Assembly: GCA_001938995.1 (NCBI GenBank)
Contig: MKZN01000011.1
Span: forward strand, 52,325 to 116,324
Reading direction: 5' to 3'
Source of the DNA: Bacillus pumilus
GTDB lineage: Bacteria > Bacillota > Bacilli > Bacillales > Bacillaceae
DNA length: 64,000 bases
A program made the position numbers and the translations under genes. The notes below the pieces were generated by a model. It saw only the letters and a list, made by a program, of their open reading frames with translations. It ran no database searches and was not told the origin of the DNA. Every line of letters starts with the position of its first letter. The first letter of the stretch is position 1. Shown here in pieces: positions 14,677 through 21,375 of this stretch.

Positions 14677-15498
14677 ATGATTTATTCAGATAAACTTTAT
14701 TTAACAGGAAATGGTCAGAAAATTTATGTGTTTTCAACTGTGATCCATGGAGGACTTACTCATGGTATCGGGGCTGATTTAAACTCATGGGATGTCATCT
14801 CATTTGTTCATTATGACATGGAGATTACCTCATTAGCAGATTTGGACCCTGATGAGACTAGGCGTTTAGGTACCTTGAAAAAAATTAGATGTAGGATGTC
14901 TAAGTCTTTGGCTATTATAGGCAAGGCTAGGGCAGGCAAAGGTACTTTACTCAACCATCTAATGAGTGACCGTATTACCGGTGGGATTAGTCAAAAAAGA
15001 TTGAGGACCACTTTTATTAAAGGAAAATGTAAAAAGTCAGTAAGGCATATTGACCTGGCTGACCCCATCCGTGCGTGTGTCGAGAATATCTACGGTCCCT
15101 CCGTAAAAAAAGACCGCGATAAACTTATACTGATTGGGCAAGGCCTTCGTGCAGAAGATGAGTTTATTTGGGCAAAGTCTTGGCTTCGTAGAGCAATTCA
15201 CCAGTGTCCAGTTGATGTGGTTTTTGCTGTAACTGATATTAGGCAACCCAGCGACTTATCTTTCTTCAACGGCCTTGGATTCACTACGGTCAAGGTCGTA
15301 GCGGATGAGACTAAAAGGACAGAAGTAATCGAAAGGGTAGACGGGGCTGATACGTTACATCTAATGAAGGATGAAACAGAGTCATTTGTAGTTGAAATGA
15401 CCGCAGATTTTAAAGTATTTAATGACTATTCGGACTTTAAAGATTTAGATGTCCAGGCTCCTGAAGCTCTTTTGAATATCTTTTCTGTCAAGGAGTAG
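14677..15498 (+). CDS. Deoxynucleoside monophosphate kinase-like protein
   Basis: Encodes 273 residues; ATG behind GAGAGGGG. Walker A GKARAGKGT is at 82-90. Later segments HIDLADPIRACV, KLILIGQGLRAED, VVFAVTDIRQPSDL and VKVVADETKR follow the order seen in phage T4 gp1-type dNMP kinases, where the D-x-R motif near the base site is followed by a lid region with basic residues. An N-terminal extension of ~75 residues with beta character is unusual for the family. The enzyme would phosphorylate dNMPs for phage DNA synthesis, matching the MazG-like protein three genes downstream. Substrate not predictable. Confidence 0.75.
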   Translation: MIYSDKLYLTGNGQKIYVFSTVIHGGLTHGIGADLNSWDVISFVHYDMEITSLADLDPDETRRLGTLKKIRCRMSKSLAIIGKARAGKGTLLNHLMSDRITGGISQKRLRTTFIKGKCKKSVRHIDLADPIRACVENIYGPSVKKDRDKLILIGQGLRAEDEFIWAKSWLRRAIHQCPVDVVFAVTDIRQPSDLSFFNGLGFTTVKVVADETKRTEVIERVDGADTLHLMKDETESFVVEMTADFKVFNDYSDFKDLDVQAPEALLNIFSVKE

Positions 15499-15503
15499 GT
15501 AGA

Positions 15504-16220
15504 GTGAAAAAAATTATGTGGGTAGGAGTGATGTGTTTGGGGCTGTGGCTTACTTCCGCCGCAGTCACTGCATTTTTCTTGGTTTCGCACAAAGAAAATG
15601 CAGTCAAGAAGAAGGTGATCGAAAAAGATTCGCTTCCTGAGACACTAAACGTGAATAATAAGGAGGTCAAGCAGGATGAGGTATTTAGAGCAGTCAATGA
15701 ACAAAAAAAGGTCGATGCTAGAAAACAGCAAGCCAAAGCAAAGGCTAACCAAAAGAGACTTAGAGCTGCAGCAATTGCGAGAGAACAAAAACAAAAGCGA
15801 CTTGATGCAGAGAGGAAGAAGCGTGCTAAAACATCAAGTCACTACTCTTCCAAAGTAGCAGTAACACCCACACCAAAGACTCAGAAAGCTACGTCTCAGC
15901 AAAGGAAGATAAGTATTGAATTTACCTACTATGTGGCACTCTGTGACACTGGATGTTCAGGTGTTACTGCCACCGGACATGATGTCAGGAAATCCATATA
16001 CTATAATGGGATGCGCATAGTGGCAACAGATCCTAATGTCATCCCCACCTACTCCATTATAGAGTTTGTTTTGGGTGGGACTAAGGTGAAGGCCATTGCT
16101 TTAGATACTGGAGGTGCAATTAAAGGGAATAAAATTGACATGTTGGTTGCCACGCAAGGAGAGGCAATGAAGATGGGTAGAAATACAAAGAACGTAACGA
16201 TTATTAGATCAGGAAAATGA
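15504..16220 (+). CDS. Membrane-anchored 3D-domain (MltA-like) cell-wall protein
   Basis: Encodes 238 residues; GTG start behind AAGGAG. Residues ~5-28 are a hydrophobic signal anchor. Residues ~50-115 are a highly basic coiled coil rich in KQQAKAKANQ-type sequence, followed by a Thr/Pro/Lys linker. The last ~100 residues are a 3D domain: GVTATG, RIVATDPNVIP, AIALDTGGAIKG and KIDML, with the Asp residues that name the domain. The family includes RpfB/YuiC-type muralytic proteins that act outside the membrane. In a phage it could remodel wall peptidoglycan or assist lysis, but it is encoded with nucleotide-metabolism genes rather than in the lysis cassette. Confidence 0.8.
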   Translation: MKKIMWVGVMCLGLWLTSAAVTAFFLVSHKENAVKKKVIEKDSLPETLNVNNKEVKQDEVFRAVNEQKKVDARKQQAKAKANQKRLRAAAIAREQKQKRLDAERKKRAKTSSHYSSKVAVTPTPKTQKATSQQRKISIEFTYYVALCDTGCSGVTATGHDVRKSIYYNGMRIVATDPNVIPTYSIIEFVLGGTKVKAIALDTGGAIKGNKIDMLVATQGEAMKMGRNTKNVTIIRSGK

Positions 16221-16221
16221 G

Positions 16222-16243
16222 CCGGCAGCCTTGCCGGTTTTTT
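16222..16243 (+). terminator. Rho-independent terminator
   Basis: CCGGCA (16222-16227) and TGCCGG (16232-16237) form a GC-rich stem followed by six T, directly after the TGA of the 3D-domain gene. Confidence 0.9.
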
Positions 16244-16245
16244 GG

Positions 16246-16283
16246 TGCAACAGCTACAAAACCCCCTCCACTATTCCTTATAG
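16246..16283 (+). promoter_or_regulatory. Candidate phage promoter leader
   Basis: TGCAAC (16246-16251), a C-rich CCCCCTCCACTA and TTATAG (16278-16283) precede the gene at 16307. Similar leaders occur at 2049-2080 and 14614-14648. No host-type -35 box is present. Promoter activity is inferred from repetition and placement right after a terminator. Confidence 0.4.
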
Positions 16284-16306
16284 ACACACATTAGGAGGGG
16301 TTATTT

Positions 16307-16894
16307 TTGGAAGAATTACAGAAAATTTTTGACGAGTTAGATGGGCAAGCCAGTAACACGTTAGACGGTATTCAAGTCCATTCCGCAGAAGATGCGGCCA
16401 AATATGCGAGGTGGCTTAATCATCTACGTGAAGAAATTAAAGAAAATGAAGCAGTTGCGGCAAGTGAACGCGCGCACTGGCAAGAGAAACTGGCTGCTGT
16501 TGATTCCTGGTTAGATGGGGTCAATAAGAAGAAATTAGATGCTATATCATTTGTTGAGGCGCAGCTTAGCTCATACCACTCTAGAATTTATGACGAAGCA
16601 AACGAAGCTCAGAGAGCTAAAATTAAATCGATTTCACTGCCTTATGGTGTAAAACTGACTTCAAGGGCAGTAAGGCCTAAACTGGTCGCAGATACGACTG
16701 ATGAAGAGCTCATTGCTTATGCGAAAAAAGAGGGCTTTACTGAGGACATGCCACCCAAGGTCCTTTGGGGAGAATTGAAGAAGCGACTGAAACACACAGA
16801 TGAAGGTCTAGTTCTTGATACAGAATCAGGAGAGCTTCTGCCTTTCGTGTCTGTTGAGAACCTTGAGGGCTCTCGTACATTTGAGGTTAAGTGA
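16307..16894 (+). CDS. Gp157/Gam-like protein
   Basis: Encodes 195 residues; TTG start behind AGGAGGGG. N-terminal ~110 residues are helical and coiled-coil (WLNHLREEIKENEAVAASER). Then comes a strand IKSISLPYGVKLTSRAVRPK, an acidic turn DTTDEELIAYAKKEGF, and a helix. This order resembles the siphovirus Gp157 and Gam-like host-nuclease-inhibitor proteins, which bind DNA ends or block exonuclease. It is the first gene of the operon with the sigma factor and MazG-like protein. Family assignment by pattern; confidence moderate. Confidence 0.65.
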   Translation: MEELQKIFDELDGQASNTLDGIQVHSAEDAAKYARWLNHLREEIKENEAVAASERAHWQEKLAAVDSWLDGVNKKKLDAISFVEAQLSSYHSRIYDEANEAQRAKIKSISLPYGVKLTSRAVRPKLVADTTDEELIAYAKKEGFTEDMPPKVLWGELKKRLKHTDEGLVLDTESGELLPFVSVENLEGSRTFEVK

Positions 16895-17853
16895 CTCTGA
16901 TGAATAAGTACCGTGAATTGCACAAAGAAAACATCCCTGATCTGCACAATAATGAATTGCTGAAAGCCTGTAAGGATGATAAGGACCTGTTAGGTGAAGT
17001 ATTACTCAAAAACTCCAAATTCATCTTTTACATTATTGAGCGCTGTGTAGGCTCTATAGAAGAAATTAAATACAATTTCTCAGTGACCGAATCAGAGCTT
17101 TTGCAACAAGCATTTATAGGAGTATTAAAGGCATTAGAGCAATTTGACTTTAATAGGGAAATCAAGTTCACCACTTACATCTACCGTCCCATGGTGTGGG
17201 AAATTAACGACATGCTCTATAGGGACTCTCAGACAGTCCGTATCGGACGCAGTGGGATCAACCTAATGAAACGTATGAGCGAAATAGAAGAGTCGTTAGG
17301 GTACTATCCAGCAACGTCTGAAATGGCTACGCTACTAGAGGTACCAGAAAATAAAATACAGGAAGTGCTGCGTTTTTCAAATAGCCTTCAACAGATAGAT
17401 GCGTGTACAGAAATTGCTTCAGATGATGACACAGAAGAAACTGCTTTAGCTAAACTCGATGTAGAGGTTATGTTTAAGGACGCCAACCTGACTAAATTTG
17501 AACTCACTGTCATTGAACTGCTGAAACAGGACATGCTTAAGTCCAAAATAGCTGAGAAATTAAATGTATACCCCATGGCCATTAATAGGGCTATTGATAA
17601 AATTCGCGCAAAAATCAATAAAACTTATGTCAGTGGTAGGGTGTCCATCTATGTAGAGGAAATCAACGTCATCTCTGAGGAATTAGTTGAAAGAGGCTGC
17701 CTCATGCGTATAGAGGATATAGCCGAACTGTTGGATGTCTGTGGTTACTCTGGCCCTTACTCCAACAGGAACCTATATTACATTAGAGAAAAGGCTTTGC
17801 GTCAGTCTGAAATTGAATTAGATGATTGTAACTGTGAGGAGGAATTAGCATGA
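16891..17853 (+). CDS. Phage-encoded sigma-70 family RNA polymerase sigma factor
   Basis: Encodes 320 residues from GTG 16891, or 317 from ATG 16900; neither has ideal ribosome-site spacing. Region 2 is clear (ESELLQQAFIGVLKALEQFD ... FTTYIYRPMVWEINDML, with RDSQTVRIGRSG following). Region 3 is MSEIEESLGYYPATSEMATL. Region 4 HTH is LTKFELTVIELLKQDMLKSK ... YPMAINRAIDKIR. About 75 extra residues with a second HTH-like pattern (MRIEDIAELLDVCGY) follow region 4 and end in a Cys/Asp/Glu tail. It would redirect host RNA polymerase to phage promoters, probably for late genes. It overlaps the genes on both sides by four bases. Confidence 0.85.
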   Translation: MTLMNKYRELHKENIPDLHNNELLKACKDDKDLLGEVLLKNSKFIFYIIERCVGSIEEIKYNFSVTESELLQQAFIGVLKALEQFDFNREIKFTTYIYRPMVWEINDMLYRDSQTVRIGRSGINLMKRMSEIEESLGYYPATSEMATLLEVPENKIQEVLRFSNSLQQIDACTEIASDDDTEETALAKLDVEVMFKDANLTKFELTVIELLKQDMLKSKIAEKLNVYPMAINRAIDKIRAKINKTYVSGRVSIYVEEINVISEELVERGCLMRIEDIAELLDVCGYSGPYSNRNLYYIREKALRQSEIELDDCNCEEELA

Positions 17854-18221
17854 ATATCGAATTATTTCAAGAGTTATCAAAGAGAACAATGCCTAATCAG
17901 GTACCAGCATCACTCTGTGGGGGTAATGTTGAACAATTATTAGCAACGACATCACTCGCTAACTATGCACTAGGGCTCTCAGGAGAATCTGGCGAGGTAG
18001 TGGATATTATTAAGAAGCATGTTTTTCATGGGCACTCCCTAGACAAAGATAAGATTGTAAAAGAGTTAGGAGATGTGATGCATTATGTGGCAGGCATCGC
18101 AACATTACTTGAAATTGAGCTTCCTGAGGCACTGGAAGGTAATATCAACAAGTTGAAAAAAAGGTTCCCTGAAGGTTTCTCTGAAGCTGCAAGCATTGCA
18201 AGAGTAGACACAAAAAAATAA
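17850..18221 (+). CDS. MazG-like nucleotide pyrophosphohydrolase
   Basis: Encodes 123 residues; ATG overlaps the sigma-factor stop. The conserved motifs are present: LSGESGEVVDIIKK (ExxE/D metal ligands) and KELGDVMHYVAGIA (the ExxD helix), in the single-domain MazG/NTP-PPase arrangement. The family hydrolyses (d)NTPs to monophosphates with Mg2+. In phages it may adjust nucleotide pools or lower host ppGpp signalling. It is the last gene of the rightward block; a terminator shared with the convergent lysis cassette follows. Confidence 0.85.
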   Translation: MNIELFQELSKRTMPNQVPASLCGGNVEQLLATTSLANYALGLSGESGEVVDIIKKHVFHGHSLDKDKIVKELGDVMHYVAGIATLLEIELPEALEGNINKLKKRFPEGFSEAASIARVDTKK

Positions 18222-18243
18222 AGCCCCTAAGGGGGCTTTTTAT
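18220..18243. terminator. Bidirectional terminator between rightward genes and lysis cassette
   Basis: AAAGCCCC (18220-18227), loop TAAG, GGGGCTTT (18232-18239), flanked by an A-run on the left and a T-run on the right. It serves both the MazG-like gene and the leftward holin gene. Confidence 0.9.
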
Positions 18244-18539
18244 TTTCGTAAAATATCAAATTTCTTAACAAAACCATTCACATAGTTTGCTCCTCGGCTT
18301 GCAAGTAGCCCTGCAAAAACAATTGAAACATACTCTCCGTAGCCAGTGAGGTTAAACAGGTTTAAATTAAATGCAAAGGCTAACAGAACACCTACAAGAT
18401 TGGATGTGAAATATGTGATTTTCCCATTGATCTTGTTATCAGGCAACGATGCTTTTACGATGTCTGTAAGTGTTTCGGTCAAAAGAGCTACTGCCACTAA
18501 TAAAGCTGTATTTACAGTTAACGCGTCTAAAAATTCCAT
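18240..18539 (-). CDS. Holin-like membrane protein
   Basis: Encodes 99 residues; ATG behind AGAGGTGA. Two or three hydrophobic segments: ~9-28 (TALLVAVALLTETL), ~45-60 (NLVGVLLAFAFNLNLF) and ~70-85 (YVSIVFAGLLASRGA), with a basic C-terminus (KKFDILRK). It directly follows the endolysin gene in the same operon, so a holin role (timed pore formation) is likely. Other small membrane proteins in the cassette are rival holin candidates. Confidence 0.7.
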   Translation of the reverse strand: MEFLDALTVNTALLVAVALLTETLTDIVKASLPDNKINGKITYFTSNLVGVLLAFAFNLNLFNLTGYGEYVSIVFAGLLASRGANYVNGFVKKFDILRK

Positions 18540-18551
18540 GTTATCTCACCT

Positions 18552-19379
18552 CTATTTGTTTTTCAGTTGGATGTACTTACTTGCTGCTGTAATGTATAGC
18601 CCTGACTTTAACTGATACATTTTTGAACCTTTTACGGTTACAGTTTTTGTGATTGTAAATGCCTCACCTGGTTTAACCTTCTTATACTTAGCCGACCAAT
18701 CTGGACGATCATACACCCACAACCAGCCATCCGCATTAGGTTTTACTACAGCAATGCTTGTACCCTTTTCTTGAGTTGGCTTTTTCTTGGCAGGTTGCTT
18801 CGTCTTTGATGCTGCTGTTGATTTGATTGGCTTCAGTGCCAGTGCATCTGCAATGCCTTTTGCATGACCTTCTGCCAATAGATCGATGAAGGAGTCTTGT
18901 TTAAGTAAAGAAGCATCTTCTTTTCGATCAATGAAGAGACTTTCTGTCAGAATTGCGGGCATCTTCGTTTCTCTTAGAACAGAGTAGTCAGCTGCCTTGC
19001 ATTTGCGATCTTTTACACCCTTACCTTTAACCAATCTATAGATGGTTTCATGGACCTTAAGCTGTTGTTTGGCTGTAGCTGATGAGGAGGCGAGAGTTTC
19101 ATGCCTGTACGTCTCAAAACCAGTTCCTCCACCTGCATTGATGTGGATCGAGACAAAATAATCTGCTCCCCAACTGTTTGCTAACCGCGCTCTTTGAGGC
19201 AGTTCAATAAATACATCTGTGGACCTTGTAAGTCTCACCTCTACATCATACTGTTTCTCAAGAATAGCTTTAGTCCGTTTAGCAATATCAAGAACCAAGT
19301 CCTTTTCTTTTAATCCGTTGTCAACCGCTCCAGGATCATGCCCGCCGTGTCCTGGATCAAGCATAATTTTCTGTGTCAT
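18552..19379 (-). CDS. Endolysin: N-acetylmuramoyl-L-alanine amidase (Amidase_3) with C-terminal wall-binding domain
   Basis: Encodes 275 residues from ATG 19379, spaced well from GAGAGGTGA; the in-frame GTG at 19388 abuts the ribosome site. Amidase_3 motifs are intact: KIMLDPGHGGHDPGA with zinc His11, Glu at about 25, SIHINA with His79, and the catalytic Glu in LTESLFIDRKED. A Lys/Thr/Pro linker follows, then ~70 residues with an SH3-like repeat pattern (WLWVYDRPDWSAKYKKVKPG) for wall binding. It cuts the bond between muramic acid and the stem peptide to release progeny. No signal peptide, so it depends on a holin. Confidence 0.93.
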   Translation of the reverse strand: MTQKIMLDPGHGGHDPGAVDNGLKEKDLVLDIAKRTKAILEKQYDVEVRLTRSTDVFIELPQRARLANSWGADYFVSIHINAGGGTGFETYRHETLASSSATAKQQLKVHETIYRLVKGKGVKDRKCKAADYSVLRETKMPAILTESLFIDRKEDASLLKQDSFIDLLAEGHAKGIADALALKPIKSTAASKTKQPAKKKPTQEKGTSIAVVKPNADGWLWVYDRPDWSAKYKKVKPGEAFTITKTVTVKGSKMYQLKSGLYITAASKYIQLKNK

Positions 19380-19422
19380 TTTGGTCACCTCTCTTTAATC
19401 CTTCAAGTTCAATATAGTGCTG

Positions 19423-19677
19423 CTATTTTTTATCTTCACGCTTATTGTGAATTGCTGCTGTGACGTGCCCACTTACATTAACTCCAACAATACTCAAAAT
19501 AAGTGTTTGGATTAAATTGAGGAGATTTTCTGTGATATCTCCAGTAAATAAATGAGAGAATAGAGCATATGCAAAGCCTAGTAGTGTCATTGCGACCAGT
19601 GCGGAAAAACGTGCTTCATCGATTGACAGCCCATCTATCCAGAAAGATTTATTTTGGGGCTTTTTCTTAGGCTCCAC
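19423..19677 (-). CDS. Small two-helix membrane protein, possible holin or antiholin
   Basis: Encodes 84 residues; GTG start behind AAGGAGG. A basic N-terminus (MEPKKKPQNK), two hydrophobic segments at ~25-45 (FSALVAMTLLGFAYALF) and ~52-72 (LLNLIQTLILSIVGVNVSG), and a charged C-terminus. This hairpin topology is typical of class II holins. It lies just upstream of the endolysin and overlaps the preceding gene by 11 bases. Confidence 0.65.
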   Translation of the reverse strand: MEPKKKPQNKSFWIDGLSIDEARFSALVAMTLLGFAYALFSHLFTGDITENLLNLIQTLILSIVGVNVSGHVTAAIHNKREDKK

Positions 19678-20029
19678 CTTCTCTATACCTCCTTACCTCT
19701 TCTCTGAGCCTGTTGTTTGCTGCAGTTAACACTGAAACTTCTCTAGTTAAGGCATCATTTTTTCTTTTTAATTCGCCTACTGTGGCCACTAGCTCCAGAT
19801 TCGCCTTATTTAGCTCCTCTACGCTTGCTGTGAGCCCTTTTACGCGTTCTTGTGCATCTTTAGCCAATTCCCTTAATTCAGCTCTAAACAGCCGTTCGTC
19901 CTCTGATAATAGTTGTCTATCATCCTTAGATGCTTTTCTTCGTGCCTGTAAGTAGCCCGCAAATCCAGTTGCTACCATCCCAATAACTGAAATAATTGCA
20001 GAAATTGTAGAGTCCGATAGCTGCCCCAT
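19667..20029 (-). CDS. Membrane-anchored coiled-coil protein of the lysis cassette
   Basis: Encodes 120 residues; ATG behind GAGGTGA. Residues ~8-27 form one membrane segment (ISAIISVIGMVATGFAGYL) followed by a basic stop (QARRKASK). The rest is an uninterrupted charged coiled coil (ERVKGLTASVEELNKANLEL). The shape is like phage lysis accessory proteins of the XhlA or spanin-like type; XhlA-type proteins help the holin in Bacillus prophages. Sequence family not certain. Confidence 0.65.
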   Translation of the reverse strand: MGQLSDSTISAIISVIGMVATGFAGYLQARRKASKDDRQLLSEDERLFRAELRELAKDAQERVKGLTASVEELNKANLELVATVGELKRKNDALTREVSVLTAANNRLREEVRRYREGGA

Positions 20030-20031
20030 TC

Positions 20032-20388
20032 CTATTCACCTCGCATTAAACAAACATAGGACCATGTTGATAAAATAGCCCATACCGCATAGCTGGTTCC
20101 TGTTGTGTAATGGTCACTTAACCATAGAGATGCAGATACAAAAATCCAAAATCCCGATGATATCAACAGCCCCGCAGCTTGTACTACTTTTTTATCTGTA
20201 ACTACACCTAGAAGCATGGTTGTTGCTAAAGTCAGGCAAGATACCGCCCAACTTTTCTCTGACATGACAGTACTCATATGTGAGTACATCTGGTTAGCAA
20301 AGGAACTTTTAGGCATGATAGAGAATACAACTCCCCACCAAATTGCAATTAATATTAGCCCCGCCTCAACAGCTCTGTACCTATACAT
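20032..20388 (-). CDS. Four-helix membrane protein, first gene of the lysis cassette
   Basis: Encodes 118 residues; ATG behind AGGAGG. Four hydrophobic stretches: AGLILIAIWWGVVFSI, SWAVSCLTLATTMLLGVV, VQAAGLLISSGFWIFVSASL and SYAVWAILSTWSYVCLM. Short loops and no catalytic motif. It could be a holin, antiholin or a superinfection-immunity protein. It is divergent from the recombinase gene and may share its regulatory region. Confidence 0.6.
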   Translation of the reverse strand: MYRYRAVEAGLILIAIWWGVVFSIMPKSSFANQMYSHMSTVMSEKSWAVSCLTLATTMLLGVVTDKKVVQAAGLLISSGFWIFVSASLWLSDHYTTGTSYAVWAILSTWSYVCLMRGE

Positions 20389-20403
20389 AATATGTTCCTC
20401 CTG

Positions 20404-20446
20404 TTTACTTTTAACATAACAGCGTATATAATTGAGTTATGTTAAA
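20404..20446 (+). promoter_or_regulatory. Promoter of the recombinase gene inside an 11-bp inverted repeat
   Basis: TTTACT (20404-20409), 17-base spacer, TATAAT (20427-20432). Inverted arms TTTAACATAAC (20410-20420) and GTTATGTTAAA (20436-20446), separated by 15 bases, flank the -10 box. This is a probable operator, or less likely a recombination site; the spacer is longer than the 6-8 bases usual for Xer cores. Confidence 0.65.
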
Positions 20447-20463
20447 TGAAAGGGTGTATTTTA

Positions 20464-21324
20464 ATGTCTTACACTAAACAATTCGCCATTTACCTAAAGA
20501 CTGAAAAGGATCTCTCAGTAAACACCATTGCAGCTTATCTTAGGGATATTAAAATCTTTTTTACTTCTTTTCCTGATATATCTATAGAGGATGTAACAAC
20601 AGAAATCATTCGAGAATTTGTTGCTGATAACCTGGCAGAAGGTAAGAGCAGAAAAACAGTTATCCGCTACGTCAATTCTTTACGTGCCTATTTTAATTAC
20701 TTAATCTATTCCCATATCTTATCGGGGCCTAGTCCAGTAGATAGCGTTCAAATAAAATCACGTGAACACCGGCTACCTAAATCTCTCCCTAAGGACGCTA
20801 TAAACAAGTTACTGCAGGCCTCAGCGGGAGAGGGTTTAAAAACAAATGTTATCTTCCACCTGATGTATGGTCTAGGTGGTAGGGTGACTGAAATAGTTTC
20901 ACTCAAAATCAAGCAACTTGATTTAGATAACGGTTACGTTTTTTTAATTGGTAAAGGAAACAAAGAGCGCTCCAATCCCTTGCATCCTGAGGCTATAGAG
21001 TTACTACGAGAATACATCACTAAGAACAATATCACTTCAGGTTATCTGTTCCCTAACAGTAGAAATCCAAATAAACATCAAACAAGAGAAAGTGTTTTCA
21101 TTGCTGTAAAAAAACTTGCTGAGAAAGTTGGACTCGATGCAACAGATGTCAGCCCTCATATTTTTAGACATTCCTATGCTCAGCATTTATTGGATAACGG
21201 TTGTGACTTAGCTTCCGTTCAGGAATTTTTGGGGCATGCAAATATCAGTACTACGAGAATATATGCTTCAGCCACTGGAGAAACAAAAAAGAAAAATTTC
21301 AATAAGTTCCACCCTCTTGCTTGA
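20464..21324 (+). CDS. Tyrosine recombinase (XerC/XerD/integrase family)
   Basis: Encodes 286 residues from ATG 20464, seven bases after AAGGGTG; an upstream in-frame ATG at 20446 lacks a site. N-terminal SAM-like core-binding domain (~1-90), then the catalytic domain with all six residues: Arg140 (GLGGRVTEI), Lys164 (GKGNKERSN), His232 and Arg235 (PHIFRHSYAQ), His258 (LGHAN) and Tyr267 (RIYA). Length and layout match XerC/D rather than long-arm integrases with an extra N-terminal domain. It may integrate the phage or resolve multimers of a circular prophage. It is the only plus-strand gene inside the leftward virion/lysis block, so it is expressed separately. Confidence 0.92.
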   Translation: MSYTKQFAIYLKTEKDLSVNTIAAYLRDIKIFFTSFPDISIEDVTTEIIREFVADNLAEGKSRKTVIRYVNSLRAYFNYLIYSHILSGPSPVDSVQIKSREHRLPKSLPKDAINKLLQASAGEGLKTNVIFHLMYGLGGRVTEIVSLKIKQLDLDNGYVFLIGKGNKERSNPLHPEAIELLREYITKNNITSGYLFPNSRNPNKHQTRESVFIAVKKLAEKVGLDATDVSPHIFRHSYAQHLLDNGCDLASVQEFLGHANISTTRIYASATGETKKKNFNKFHPLA

Positions 21325-21344
21325 TTATAAGAATATATGTACAA

Positions 21345-21375
21345 AAAATAGCCTCTGTAAAGAAGAGGCTATTTT
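21345..21375. terminator. Bidirectional terminator between recombinase and virion genes
   Basis: Perfect 12-bp arms, AAAATAGCCTCT (21345-21356) and AGAGGCTATTTT (21364-21375). The leftward gene ending at 21374 stops inside it. Confidence 0.92.

Noticed and set aside
20410..20446. Inverted repeat considered as a Xer dif/att core
   Set aside because: The 15-base centre is too long for a standard tyrosine-recombinase core and the repeat brackets a -10 box, so operator is the better primary call; kept only as an alternative.
18240..21324. Assignment of the phage to the SPbeta group because of a recombinase next to lysis genes
   Set aside because: Only the loose gene order resembles SPbeta; lysis and tail proteins are not recognisably the same, and no SPbeta marker genes are visible.
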